Source of the DNA: Methyloceanibacter sp.
GTDB taxonomy: Bacteria > Pseudomonadota > Alphaproteobacteria > Rhizobiales > Methyloligellaceae
Assembly: GCA_016649675.1 (NCBI GenBank)
Contig: JAENXG010000132.1
Span: 1-6,711 of the forward strand
Reading direction: 5' to 3'
DNA length: 6,711 nucleotides
The stretch's first letter is position 1. The number at the start of each line of letters is the position of its first letter. Under the pieces are notes generated by a model. It was not told the DNA's origin, did not search any database, and was given only the letters and a program-made list of their open reading frames with translations. Both the position numbers and the translations under genes were made by a program. Positions 1 through 6,184 of this stretch are shown in pieces.

Positions 1-1231
1 CCACCGCAAGATCGAGGCGAAGCAGCACTTCACCGAGCCGCCGCCCCGCTATAGCGAGGCGACCCTCATCAAGAAGATGGAGGAGCTCGGCATCGGCCGG
101 CCGTCCACCTATGCCACGACGCTGAACGTGCTGCGCGACCGCGAATATGTCCGCCTCGACAAGAAACGGCTTTACCCCGAGGACAAGGGGCGTCTGGTCA
201 CGGCCTTTCTCGAGAGCTTCTTCAAGCGCTACGTCGAATACGACTTCACCGCCGACCTCGAGGAGAAGCTCGACCTCATCTCGGCGGGCAAGCTCGAATG
301 GAAGGACGTGCTGCGCGACTTCTGGCGCGATTTCATCGCCGCCGTGAACGACATCGGCGACGTCAGGATCACGCAAGTCCTCGATGCGCTGAACGACATG
401 CTCGGCCCCCATATCTTCCCCGCGCCGGCTGAAGGGGGCGACCCGAGGCAGTGTCCCTCCTGCAGCGTCGGGCGGCTCAGCCTCAAGATCGGAAAATTCG
501 GCGCCTTTATCGGCTGCTCCAATTATCCCGAGTGCCGCTTTACCCGCCAGCTCGCCGACACCGGCGACAAGGCCGCAGCCGGCGCGGAAGCGAAATTGCT
601 CGGCACCGATCCCGAGACCGGGCTCGAGGTAACTCTCCGCACCGGCCGGTTCGGCCCTTACGTCCAGCTGGGCGAGGGCAACGGCAAGGAGAAGCCTAAG
701 CGCGCCTCGATACCGAAAGGTACCGACCCCGAGGGCCTCGATCTTGATCACGCGCTCGCGCTTCTCGCGCTGCCCCGCGAGGTCGGGCTGCATCCTGAGT
801 CGGGAAAGCCGATCCTGGCGGGGTTCGGCCGCTTCGGCCCCTATGTGCAGCATGACGGCAAATATGCGAGCCTCTCGAGCTCCGAGGAGGTGTTCGAGGT
901 CGGGATCAATCGCGCCGTGAGCCTCCTTGCCGAGAAGGCTGCCTCTGCGGGCAACCGGCGCGGCGCCAGCGTGCTCAAGGAGCTCGGCGCGCATCCCGAG
1001 CTTGGCGGCAAGGTGCAGGTGCTGAGCGGCCGCTATGGCCCTTACGTGAAGCATGGCAAGATCAACGCCACGCTGCCGAAGGACCGCGAGCCCGAGCAGG
1101 TCACCCTTGAGGAGGCCGTCGCGCTGGTCGCTGCCAAGAGCGGCAAAGGACCAGCCAAGAAACCCGCCAAGAAGACGGCACGCAAAGGCGGAAAGAGCAG
1201 TAAACAGGCCGTCGAGGAGACGGCGGGCTGA
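1..1231 (+). CDS. topA: DNA topoisomerase I, C-terminal part (5' truncated by window edge)
   Basis: Type IA topoisomerase, which relaxes negatively supercoiled DNA by single-strand passage. The frame is open from base 2 and gives 409 residues ending in TGA. The family signature RYSEATLIKKMEELGIGRPS lies around fragment residues 17-36 and matches the conserved core that follows the catalytic region. The active-site tyrosine and Toprim domain lie upstream, outside the window; from family lengths (about 850-930 residues) somewhat less than half the protein is visible. After the core comes one four-cysteine zinc motif (Cys151, Cys154, Cys172, Cys178). Three topoisomerase C-terminal repeats follow, each with a GR(F/Y)GPYV core near residues 215, 276 and 343. 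The end is a Lys/Ala-rich basic tail (about 379-402) that probably contacts DNA, and possibly RNA polymerase as in E. coli (inference). rnr follows closely, so the two are probably co-transcribed. Confidence 0.97.
   Translation, partial: HRKIEAKQHFTEPPPRYSEATLIKKMEELGIGRPSTYATTLNVLRDREYVRLDKKRLYPEDKGRLVTAFLESFFKRYVEYDFTADLEEKLDLISAGKLEWKDVLRDFWRDFIAAVNDIGDVRITQVLDALNDMLGPHIFPAPAEGGDPRQCPSCSVGRLSLKIGKFGAFIGCSNYPECRFTRQLADTGDKAAAGAEAKLLGTDPETGLEVTLRTGRFGPYVQLGEGNGKEKPKRASIPKGTDPEGLDLDHALALLALPREVGLHPESGKPILAGFGRFGPYVQHDGKYASLSSSEEVFEVGINRAVSLLAEKAASAGNRRGASVLKELGAHPELGGKVQVLSGRYGPYVKHGKINATLPKDREPEQVTLEEAVALVAAKSGKGPAKKPAKKTARKGGKSSKQAVEETAG
1214..1219 (+). promoter_or_regulatory. possible ribosome binding site for a CTG start of rnr
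   Basis: GAGGAG lies 8 bases before a CTG at 1228 that is in the rnr frame and overlaps the topA stop as CTGA. The same bases encode Glu-Glu near the end of TopA, so the match may be coincidental. It matters because the GTG at 1276, the first standard start, has only AAGGGGG at 1252-1258, 17 bases away, which is too far for a normal Shine-Dalgarno. Confidence 0.3.
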
Positions 1232-1275
1232 GCGGCGCCGGAGCAAAACCTAAGGGGGCCTCGCGCAACGCGACC

Positions 1276-3561
1276 GTGGGCAAACTACCTTCGAAGCAAG
1301 AAATTCTCGACTTTCTCGCCACGGCCAGCGGAGAGGCCGGCAAGCGCGAGATCGCGCGCGCCTTTGGCGTCAAGGGTAGCGACCGGATCGCGCTGAAGGC
1401 GCTGTTGCGCGATATGGCCGATGACGGGCTGATCGCGGGCTCGCGGCGCAAGCTGGCGCGGCCTGGCGTGCTGGCACCTGTCACCGTGATCGAGATCGTC
1501 TCACGCGATAAAGACGGTGAGTTCATCGCGCGACCGGCCGTCTGGGACGAGGAGCATGGTGCCCCGCCCCGCATCCTCATGTCCGAAAGCAAGCGCGAGC
1601 CAGGACCTGCCGCCGGGATTGGCGACCGCGTGCTGGCGCGCATCACTCCACTCGGGGCCGACGCCGGCTATCCCTACCAGGCGCGGACCATCAAGCGCCT
1701 GGCCCGCGCCTCGCGCAGCCTGCTCGGCATCTTCCGCGCGCTCCCGGGCGGGGCCGGCGTGATCGACCCCGTCGACCGCAAGCAGCTGAAAGAGTGGCCG
1801 GTGGCGCGAGGGGGCACGGGCGAGGCGCAAGGCGGCGAGCTCGTCCGTTTCGAGCTCGCGCGCTCCTCGCGGTTCGGCGGCGAGACCGCCCGCATCACCG
1901 AGCGGCTCGGCAACCCGGCGGCGCAACAGGCGATCAGCCTCATCGCGATCCATATCCACGGCATCCCCGATACCTTCCCAGACGCTGTGCTCGCCGCGGC
2001 GGACGCCGCCAAGGAGCCCGAGCTCGGACGCCGGGAGGATCTGAGGCACCTCCCGCTCGTGACCATCGACCCGTCGGACGCCCGCGACCACGACGATGCG
2101 GTGTGGGCGGAGACGGACCCCGACCCCAACAATCGCGGGGGCTGGGTCGTGATCGTCGCCATCGCCGACGTCGCCTCCTATGTCCGCCCCGGAAGCGTGC
2201 TGGACAAGGAGGCGAAGAAGCGCGGCAACTCGGTCTACTTCCCCGACCGGGTCGTGCCGATGCTGCCTGAGCGGATCTCAAACGACCTCTGCTCGCTGAA
2301 AGAGGATGAGCCGCGGCCGTGCCTCGCGGTCCGCATGGTCTTCGACAAAGACGGGAGGAAGCTCGGCCATCGCTTCTTCCGCGCCCTGATGCGCTCTGCC
2401 GCGAGCCTCACCTATGAGCAGGCGCAAGCGGCAATAGACGGCCGCCTCGACGATATGACGGGCCCTCTGCTCGATCCCGTGCTCAGGCCCTTATGGGGCG
2501 CTTATGCGAGCCTTGTGCTGGAGCGTACCGAGCGCGGACCGCTCGACCTCGATCTTCCGGAACGCAAGATCCTGCTCGACGAAAAGGGGCGCGTGCGGGC
2601 CGTCGTGAGTCCTCCCCGCCTCGACGCGCACCGCCTGATCGAGGAGTTCATGATCGCCGCCAATGTCGCGGCGGCCGAGACGCTGGAGGCCAAGCGTTCC
2701 CCGCTGATCTATCGCGTCCACGATTGCCCGTCGAAAGAGAAGCTCGCCTCGCTCGGCGAGTTCTTGAGCACGATCGGGCTCAAGCTGCCGAAGGCGGGCA
2801 CGATCAAGCCCGTCCAGTTTAACCGCATCCTCGCCGATACGCGGGCGACGCCGTCCGCCGATCTCGTCGGCGAGGTGATCCTGCGCAGCCAAGCCCAGGC
2901 CGTCTATAGCGGCGACAACCTCGGGCATTTCGGGCTCAATCTCCGCCGCTACGCCCACTTCACCTCGCCGATCCGCCGTTATGCCGACCTCATCGTGCAT
3001 CGCGCACTCGTGCGGGCGCTCGGGCTGGGGCCCGACGGTTTGACTGACGGCGAGATGGGTGAGCTTCAGGAGATCGCGCAAAGCATTTCCGACACCGAGC
3101 GCCGCGCCATGGCGGCCGAGCGGGAGACGGCGGACCGCCTCATCGCCGCCTATCTCGCCGACCGCATCGGCGCAAAGTTCCAGGCGCGCGTCTCAGGTCT
3201 CGTGCGCACCGGCCTGTTCGTGCGGCTGATCGAGACAGGGGCCGACGGGTTCGTCCCGGCCTCCTCGATCGGCCACGAATATTTCTATCACGACGAGGTC
3301 CGGCAGGCGCTTGTGGGCGAGGACACAGGGCTCGCCTTTAGGCTCGGCGACCCGGTCGAAGTGCGCCTGGTCGAGGCGATCCCGACCGCGGGCGCGCTCC
3401 GTTTCGAGCTTTTGAGCGAAGGGCGCTCGATCGGCACGAAACCGAGAAGCGGCGCCGGCAAAGGTGACAAGGGACGACCGCAAGGTGACAAGGGAAGGCC
3501 GCAAGGCTACAAGGGCAAGTCGCACGGCCGCGCACGCGGCGGCTCCCGCAAACGCCGGTGA
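1276..3561 (+). CDS. rnr: ribonuclease R (3'-5' exoribonuclease, RNB family)
   Basis: Processive 3'-5' hydrolytic exoribonuclease that degrades structured RNA, takes part in rRNA and mRNA turnover, and assists trans-translation quality control. The 761 residues show the full RNase R plan: an N-terminal winged-helix-like segment (about 4-60), cold-shock/OB domains (about 65-240), the RNB catalytic domain (about 254-585), an S1 RNA-binding domain (about 633-715) and a basic Gly/Lys/Arg tail (718-761). The catalytic aspartates are present in TIDPSDARDHDDAV as Asp265, Asp271, Asp273 and Asp274, equivalent to E. coli RNase II Asp201, 207, 209 and 210. The conserved RNB block HFTSPIRRYADLIVHR is at 561-576. 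GTG at 1276 is the first standard start after an in-frame stop at 1201, but it lacks a well-spaced ribosome site; a CTG at 1228 is an alternative adding 16 residues. The tail contains a heptapeptide repeat encoded by a 21-base tandem repeat. Confidence 0.96.
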   Translation: MGKLPSKQEILDFLATASGEAGKREIARAFGVKGSDRIALKALLRDMADDGLIAGSRRKLARPGVLAPVTVIEIVSRDKDGEFIARPAVWDEEHGAPPRILMSESKREPGPAAGIGDRVLARITPLGADAGYPYQARTIKRLARASRSLLGIFRALPGGAGVIDPVDRKQLKEWPVARGGTGEAQGGELVRFELARSSRFGGETARITERLGNPAAQQAISLIAIHIHGIPDTFPDAVLAAADAAKEPELGRREDLRHLPLVTIDPSDARDHDDAVWAETDPDPNNRGGWVVIVAIADVASYVRPGSVLDKEAKKRGNSVYFPDRVVPMLPERISNDLCSLKEDEPRPCLAVRMVFDKDGRKLGHRFFRALMRSAASLTYEQAQAAIDGRLDDMTGPLLDPVLRPLWGAYASLVLERTERGPLDLDLPERKILLDEKGRVRAVVSPPRLDAHRLIEEFMIAANVAAAETLEAKRSPLIYRVHDCPSKEKLASLGEFLSTIGLKLPKAGTIKPVQFNRILADTRATPSADLVGEVILRSQAQAVYSGDNLGHFGLNLRRYAHFTSPIRRYADLIVHRALVRALGLGPDGLTDGEMGELQEIAQSISDTERRAMAAERETADRLIAAYLADRIGAKFQARVSGLVRTGLFVRLIETGADGFVPASSIGHEYFYHDEVRQALVGEDTGLAFRLGDPVEVRLVEAIPTAGALRFELLSEGRSIGTKPRSGAGKGDKGRPQGDKGRPQGYKGKSHGRARGGSRKRR
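3461..3523 (+). repeat. three 21-base tandem repeats in the 3' end of rnr
   Basis: Units at 3461-3481, 3482-3502 and 3503-3523 begin AAGGTGACAAGGG, AAGGTGACAAGGG and AAGGCTACAAGGG. Units 1 and 2 differ at 2 of 21 positions; units 2 and 3 differ at 5. They stay in frame and encode the heptads GDKGRPQ, GDKGRPQ and GYKGKSH (residues 730-750), adding positive charge to the RNase R tail. The pattern suggests recent tandem duplication and makes the tail length likely to vary between strains. Confidence 0.85.
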
Positions 3562-3563
3562 CC

Positions 3564-3594
3564 TTGAGCTCAAGATCGCCCGGGACCATATACG
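3564..3594 (+). promoter_or_regulatory. weak promoter-like sequence before the DUF983 gene
   Basis: TTGAGC (3564-3569) is followed by a TATACG (3589-3594). The 19-base spacing is longer than ideal and the -10 match is partial. It overlaps the 12-base perfect palindrome CTTGAGCTCAAG (3563-3574), which could instead be a protein-binding site or chance. The gene may simply be read through from rnr. Confidence 0.2.
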
Positions 3595-3602
3595 CTCAAC
3601 AC

Positions 3603-3607
3603 AAGGA
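3603..3607 (+). promoter_or_regulatory. ribosome binding site deciding the DUF983 start
   Basis: AAGGA ends 7 bases before the ATG at 3615. This supports that ATG over the GTG at 3558 that overlaps the rnr stop, which has no comparable site. A GTG at 3612 is also near but only 4 bases from the site. Confidence 0.6.
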
Positions 3608-3614
3608 TCGGGTG

Positions 3615-4106
3615 ATGCAAGACAGAGTTGGGCGTTCGGGTGTCACCCAGCGTGAGGGCCGATCGACGGGCGCCCGCCCGGTCTTCAGCTCGATGCTGAG
3701 AGGCGCGGCGCATAAGTGCCCCGCTTGCGGCACGGGCGCCGTGTTCAGGCGCTATCTCAAAGTGGCCGATGCCTGTGCCAATTGCGGCGAGGCGCTCTAT
3801 CATCATCGCGCCGACGACGCCCCGGCCTATTTCACCATCGTCATTGTCGGCCACATCGTGGTCGGCCTCGTGCTCGCCGTGGAAATGGCCTATCGGCCAC
3901 CGCTCTGGCTGCATGCGGCCTTGTGGCTGCCGCTCACTCTGATCCTCACGTTTCTGATCCTGCCCTCGGTCAAAGGAGCGCTCGTCGGCCTGCAATGGGC
4001 GCTCCTCATGCACGGCTTCGATCCCGAGGCGAAGGATGAGATGCCGGAGAGCTTCGAGGCAACCTTGCCCGAGGCTGCCCGGCACCGTCTTGACTTCCAG
4101 TCTTGA
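3615..4106 (+). CDS. DUF983 family small membrane protein with zinc-ribbon-like head
   Basis: A 163-residue protein of the DUF983 family, whose biochemical function is not established. Near the N-terminus it has two CxxC pairs (Cys35, Cys38 in CPACG and Cys54, Cys57 in CANCG) that resemble a zinc ribbon. The family-typical segment HHRADDAPAYFTIVIVGH (63-80) leads into a first hydrophobic helix (about 71-91), and a second follows at about 98-118, separated by a short loop (YRPPLW). The C-terminus is hydrophilic, so the protein is probably an inner-membrane hairpin with cytoplasmic ends (inference). There is no signal peptide. I chose ATG 3615 for its AAGGA site; starting at GTG 3558, which overlaps the rnr stop as GTGA, would add 19 poorly conserved-looking residues. 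It lies between rnr and rpmG, an arrangement common in Hyphomicrobiales, which gives no direct clue to its role. Confidence 0.9.
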   Translation: MQDRVGRSGVTQREGRSTGARPVFSSMLRGAAHKCPACGTGAVFRRYLKVADACANCGEALYHHRADDAPAYFTIVIVGHIVVGLVLAVEMAYRPPLWLHAALWLPLTLILTFLILPSVKGALVGLQWALLMHGFDPEAKDEMPESFEATLPEAARHRLDFQS

Positions 4107-4117
4107 CCGAGTAGGGT
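4087..4117 (+). promoter_or_regulatory. tandem GTCTTGAC and weak promoter-like sequence before rpmG
   Basis: GTCTTGAC occurs twice, at 4087-4094 and 4100-4107, a 13-base period straddling the end of the DUF983 gene. Each contains a good alphaproteobacterial -35-like CTTGAC core. The best partner -10 is TAGGGT (4112-4117), 16 bases after TTGACT at 4090-4095, which is a poor match. A dedicated promoter for the ribosomal protein gene is plausible but not shown. Confidence 0.22.
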
Positions 4118-4154
4118 TCGCGCGAAACTTGCTTTTAGCGTTATCGAGGACGAC

Positions 4155-4322
4155 ATGGCCAAGCCCGTCACCCAGAAGATTAAGCTCGTGAGCACTGCCG
4201 GCACGGGCTACTACTATGTGACCAAGAAGAACCCGCGCAACCTGACCGAGAAGCTCGTCTTCAAGAAATACGACCCGGTCGTGCGCAAGCACGTCGAATT
4301 CAAAGAATACAAGATCAAATAG
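4155..4322 (+). CDS. rpmG: 50S ribosomal protein bL33
   Basis: A 55-residue protein of the large ribosomal subunit that sits near the E site. It starts MAKPVTQKIKLVSTAGTGYY, continues with YVTKKNPRNLTEKL and ends EFKEYKIK before TAG, matching L33 along its whole length. It has no cysteines, so it is the zinc-independent form usual in alphaproteobacteria. GAGGA at 4146-4150 lies 4 bases before the ATG as a ribosome site. The gene follows DUF983 after 48 bases and is the last gene of the rightward block. It is highly basic and of normal length, with no sign of disruption. Confidence 0.97.
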   Translation: MAKPVTQKIKLVSTAGTGYYYVTKKNPRNLTEKLVFKKYDPVVRKHVEFKEYKIK

Positions 4323-4358
4323 CGGCTGGTTGGCTTCGACCAAGCGCTGCTCTGCTGA

Positions 4359-4388
4359 TGGCCGCTCCGCGGCCACAGAGGGCTGTGG
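4359..4388 (+). terminator. candidate hairpins downstream of rpmG (no T-run)
   Basis: Two overlapping hairpins lie 37 bases past the rpmG stop. TGGCCGC/GCGGCCA forms a 7-base-pair stem with a 3-base loop (4359-4375). CCACAG/CTGTGG forms a 6-base-pair stem with a 4-base loop (4373-4388). They share three bases and so compete in part. Only TCATCTT follows, so a classic intrinsic terminator is not supported; the hairpins could protect a 3' end or be incidental. Confidence 0.3.
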
Positions 4389-4402
4389 TCATCTTAAAGG
4401 GT

Positions 4403-4461
4403 GGCCGGCCGAAACGCGGCGCTAACGAGGAGGCCACTCAACCGCGGTCCGGCCGGCCGAA
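4403..4461. repeat. pair of 11-base direct repeats GGCCGGCCGAA
   Basis: Identical copies lie at 4403-4413 and 4451-4461, 48 bases apart from start to start, in the gene-free space. Each contains the 8-base palindrome GGCCGGCC. The function is unknown; in GC-rich DNA a chance origin is possible. Confidence 0.5.
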
Positions 4462-4579
4462 CCCTACGGACCCAGGAGATGCGGCGGACCTGAGCAAACC
4501 GCAGGGTTATCTCTTGCGGAAACGAAAGTCAGAGAGGCGCGCTTTGCGCGAAGGCCCCCTCGCCCCATCGTCTCCATTT

Positions 4580-4634
4580 CGAATTCTGTCGGCCTCAACT
4601 CAAACCACAAAACAGCCGACAAAAGAACGAATTC
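4580..4634. repeat. inverted repeat flanked by CGAATTC in AT-rich intergenic DNA
   Basis: TGTCGGC (4587-4593) and GCCGACA (4615-4621) are perfect inverted copies around a 21-base loop. CGAATTC stands just outside each arm (4580-4586 and 4628-4634), and its GAATTC core is itself a palindrome that can extend the pairing. On the leftward strand this lies about 170 bases past the pleD stop, so it could be part of the 3' end of the divK-pleD transcript, or a structured RNA element. No strong T-run follows. Confidence 0.4.
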
Positions 4635-4685
4635 AAACTTATTCATGCGCTTAATACGATAAAATGCAAGGCATTGTAGAGCCTT

Positions 4686-4714
4686 AAGGTTAAGCGCTCA
4701 GGTCCAAGGTCAAG
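4686..4714. repeat. near-identical 9-base direct repeats with a 20-base period
   Basis: AAGGTTAAG (4686-4694) and AAGGTCAAG (4706-4714) differ at one base and start 20 bases apart, about two helical turns. Such spacing suits a dimeric DNA-binding protein, but no gene starts here, so a regulatory role is only a guess. Confidence 0.3.
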
Positions 4715-4803
4715 TCCGATAGCGGCTCGACGAAAGTGTTCAGCCCACGGATTCAGCCGGAAGTGATTCGCGACGCGTCCTGTTGGCCGCGCTTTGAGGG
4801 TGG

Positions 4804-6177
4804 CTAGGCGGCGTCCGCCACCACCCTGTTGCGGCCGTCGCGTTTGGCGCAGTAGAGCGCCTGGTCGGCACGCTTCAGAATGAGCTCAGGCGTATCGTCG
4901 GCAAACTCGAGCGCGGCGACACCGACGCTTGCCGTGACCTCGAGCGTTCCGATCCGCTCTCCGGCATAGAAGGGCGCTGCAGCGATGCATTGGCGCAAGC
5001 GCTCGCCCACGAGATAGGCCTTGGCAAGGTCGGTATCCGGCATGACCACGACGAATTCCTCGCCGCCGAGCCGGCAGGCTAGGTCGATACCGCGAATGTT
5101 GCGGCGGACGCGCGAGGCGAACTCCCGCAGCACCGAGTCGCCAGCGTCATGGCCATGGCTGTCATTGACCGCCTTGAAATAGTCGATGTCGAGCACGAGC
5201 ACCGAAAGCGGCTTGCCGCGCTGCGAGGACTCCTCGAACAGCGTCTTCAGATGGCTCGTCATATAGCGGCGGTTGTGCAGCGCCGTGAGCGGATCGAGGA
5301 TCGCCATCTCGACGGTCTCCTCGAGCCGCATCCGCAGATGGTCGGTGTAGCGCTTTCGCTTCACTTGCGTGCGCACCCGCGCCAGCAGCTCGTTGGCATC
5401 GACCGGACGGACGATATAGTCGTTGACCCCCATGTCGAGGCCTCTGAGCAGCCGCGCGTCGTCGCCTGGCTCGATGATGATCATGATCGGCAGATGTCGG
5501 GTCCGGTCGAGCGAACGCACCTGCGAGCAGAGTCTGAGGCCGTCGGCGTGATCGAGGCTGAGACTGACGATCATGAGATCGAAATTGCCGTCGGGAAGCC
5601 GTAACAGCGCGCGGGCGGGATCGGCCTCGCGTTCTACATGATGCTCCACCTTCAGCGCCTCGACGATGCGCTCGGCCGAGCGGTCGCGGTCCTCGACGAG
5701 GAGGATGCGTCCGCCGCGCCCGAGTTGATCGAGCCTGATGCCGAGGGTGGCGGCAAAGCCCATCTGCTCCTCGGTCGTGGCGCGCATCAGCATCTCGTCG
5801 GTCAGCATCTTCAGTCGCGCGAGATTCTTCACCCGCGTGATCAGTGCGATGTCGTCGACGGGCTTGGTGAGGAAGTCGTCGGCCCCCGCCTCCAGCCCCT
5901 TCACCCGATCGGAGGGCTGATCCAGCGCGGTGACCATGATCACCGGGATGTGCTGCGTGCGCGGCTCCGCTTTCAGCCTGCGGCAGACCTCGAAACCGTC
6001 CATTCCCGGCATCATCACGTCGAGCAGAACCACGTCGGCCCGCTCGCGCGCGCAGATATGCAGCGCCTCTGGGCCGCTGCGTGCCGTGCGCACCTCGAAA
6101 TATTCGGCCGTGAGCCGCGCTTCGAGCAGCTTCACATTGGCATCGACATCGTCGACAACGAGGACGCGTGCGGTCAT
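4804..6177 (-). CDS. pleD: PleD-type response regulator diguanylate cyclase (REC-REC-GGDEF)
   Basis: Makes cyclic di-GMP from two GTP when its first receiver domain is phosphorylated and dimerises; in Caulobacter it localises to the stalked pole and drives the swarmer-to-stalked transition. The 457 residues match the roughly 454 of Caulobacter PleD. REC1 (about 1-120) has the acidic pair Asp9/Asp10, phosphoacceptor Asp53, Thr83 and Lys105. REC2 (about 157-275) is degenerate: Ser205 stands where the phospho-Asp should be and Arg258 replaces the lysine, as expected for the adaptor domain of this family. The GGDEF domain (about 285-457) carries GGEEF (371-375), metal and substrate residues Asp330, Asn338, Asp347 and Glu373, and the inhibitory I-site RGID (362-365) five residues before GGEEF. 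I chose the ATG at 6177 because REC homology begins at MTARVLVVDD; a longer frame would run 39 residues back into divK. It starts 7 bases after the divK stop, indicating one operon and probable translational coupling. Confidence 0.96.
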   Translation of the reverse strand: MTARVLVVDDVDANVKLLEARLTAEYFEVRTARSGPEALHICARERADVVLLDVMMPGMDGFEVCRRLKAEPRTQHIPVIMVTALDQPSDRVKGLEAGADDFLTKPVDDIALITRVKNLARLKMLTDEMLMRATTEEQMGFAATLGIRLDQLGRGGRILLVEDRDRSAERIVEALKVEHHVEREADPARALLRLPDGNFDLMIVSLSLDHADGLRLCSQVRSLDRTRHLPIMIIIEPGDDARLLRGLDMGVNDYIVRPVDANELLARVRTQVKRKRYTDHLRMRLEETVEMAILDPLTALHNRRYMTSHLKTLFEESSQRGKPLSVLVLDIDYFKAVNDSHGHDAGDSVLREFASRVRRNIRGIDLACRLGGEEFVVVMPDTDLAKAYLVGERLRQCIAAAPFYAGERIGTLEVTASVGVAALEFADDTPELILKRADQALYCAKRDGRNRVVADAA

Positions 6178-6184
6178 GGTCTCG

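Larger units (their letters stand above)
4323..4803. other. convergent intergenic region between rpmG and pleD, no gene seen
   Basis: These 481 bases separate two gene blocks that point at each other. I see no protein-coding gene: the longest open frame (4358-4654 on +, 98 codons) has no ribosome site, begins inside a hairpin and encodes a low-complexity Arg/Pro/Lys-rich product that resembles no family I know. The left part (to about 4565) is GC-rich with small hairpins and an 11-base direct repeat. From about 4570 to 4690 composition turns AT-rich for this genome and contains an inverted repeat and runs such as TTAATACGATAAAATG. The right part (4690-4803) contains short direct repeats. No T-run terminator is evident on either strand. 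Confidence 0.7.

Noticed and set aside
1501..3081. Two 196-codon open frames on - opposite rnr
   Set aside because: They are shadows of the rnr coding frame, with biased Arg/Gly/Ala/Leu composition and no recognisable domains.
3558..3614. GTG start of DUF983 overlapping the rnr stop (GTGA)
   Set aside because: The overlap is attractive, but the ATG at 3615 has a well-spaced AAGGA and fits the family length better; the GTG remains possible.
4111..4467. 10-base inverted repeat GTAGGGTTCG (4111-4120) and CGAACCCTAC (4458-4467) bracketing rpmG
   Set aside because: Inverted matches of 10 bases are expected many times by chance in a window this size, and there is no transposase or target duplication.
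4464..4646. 60-codon open frame on - in the intergenic region
   Set aside because: Short, no recognisable domain, no ribosome site that I can see, and it overlaps the equally unconvincing + frame.
4358..4654. 98-codon open frame on + in the intergenic region
   Set aside because: There is no ribosome site, it starts within a hairpin, the product is low-complexity and Arg/Pro-rich, and no family is recognisable.
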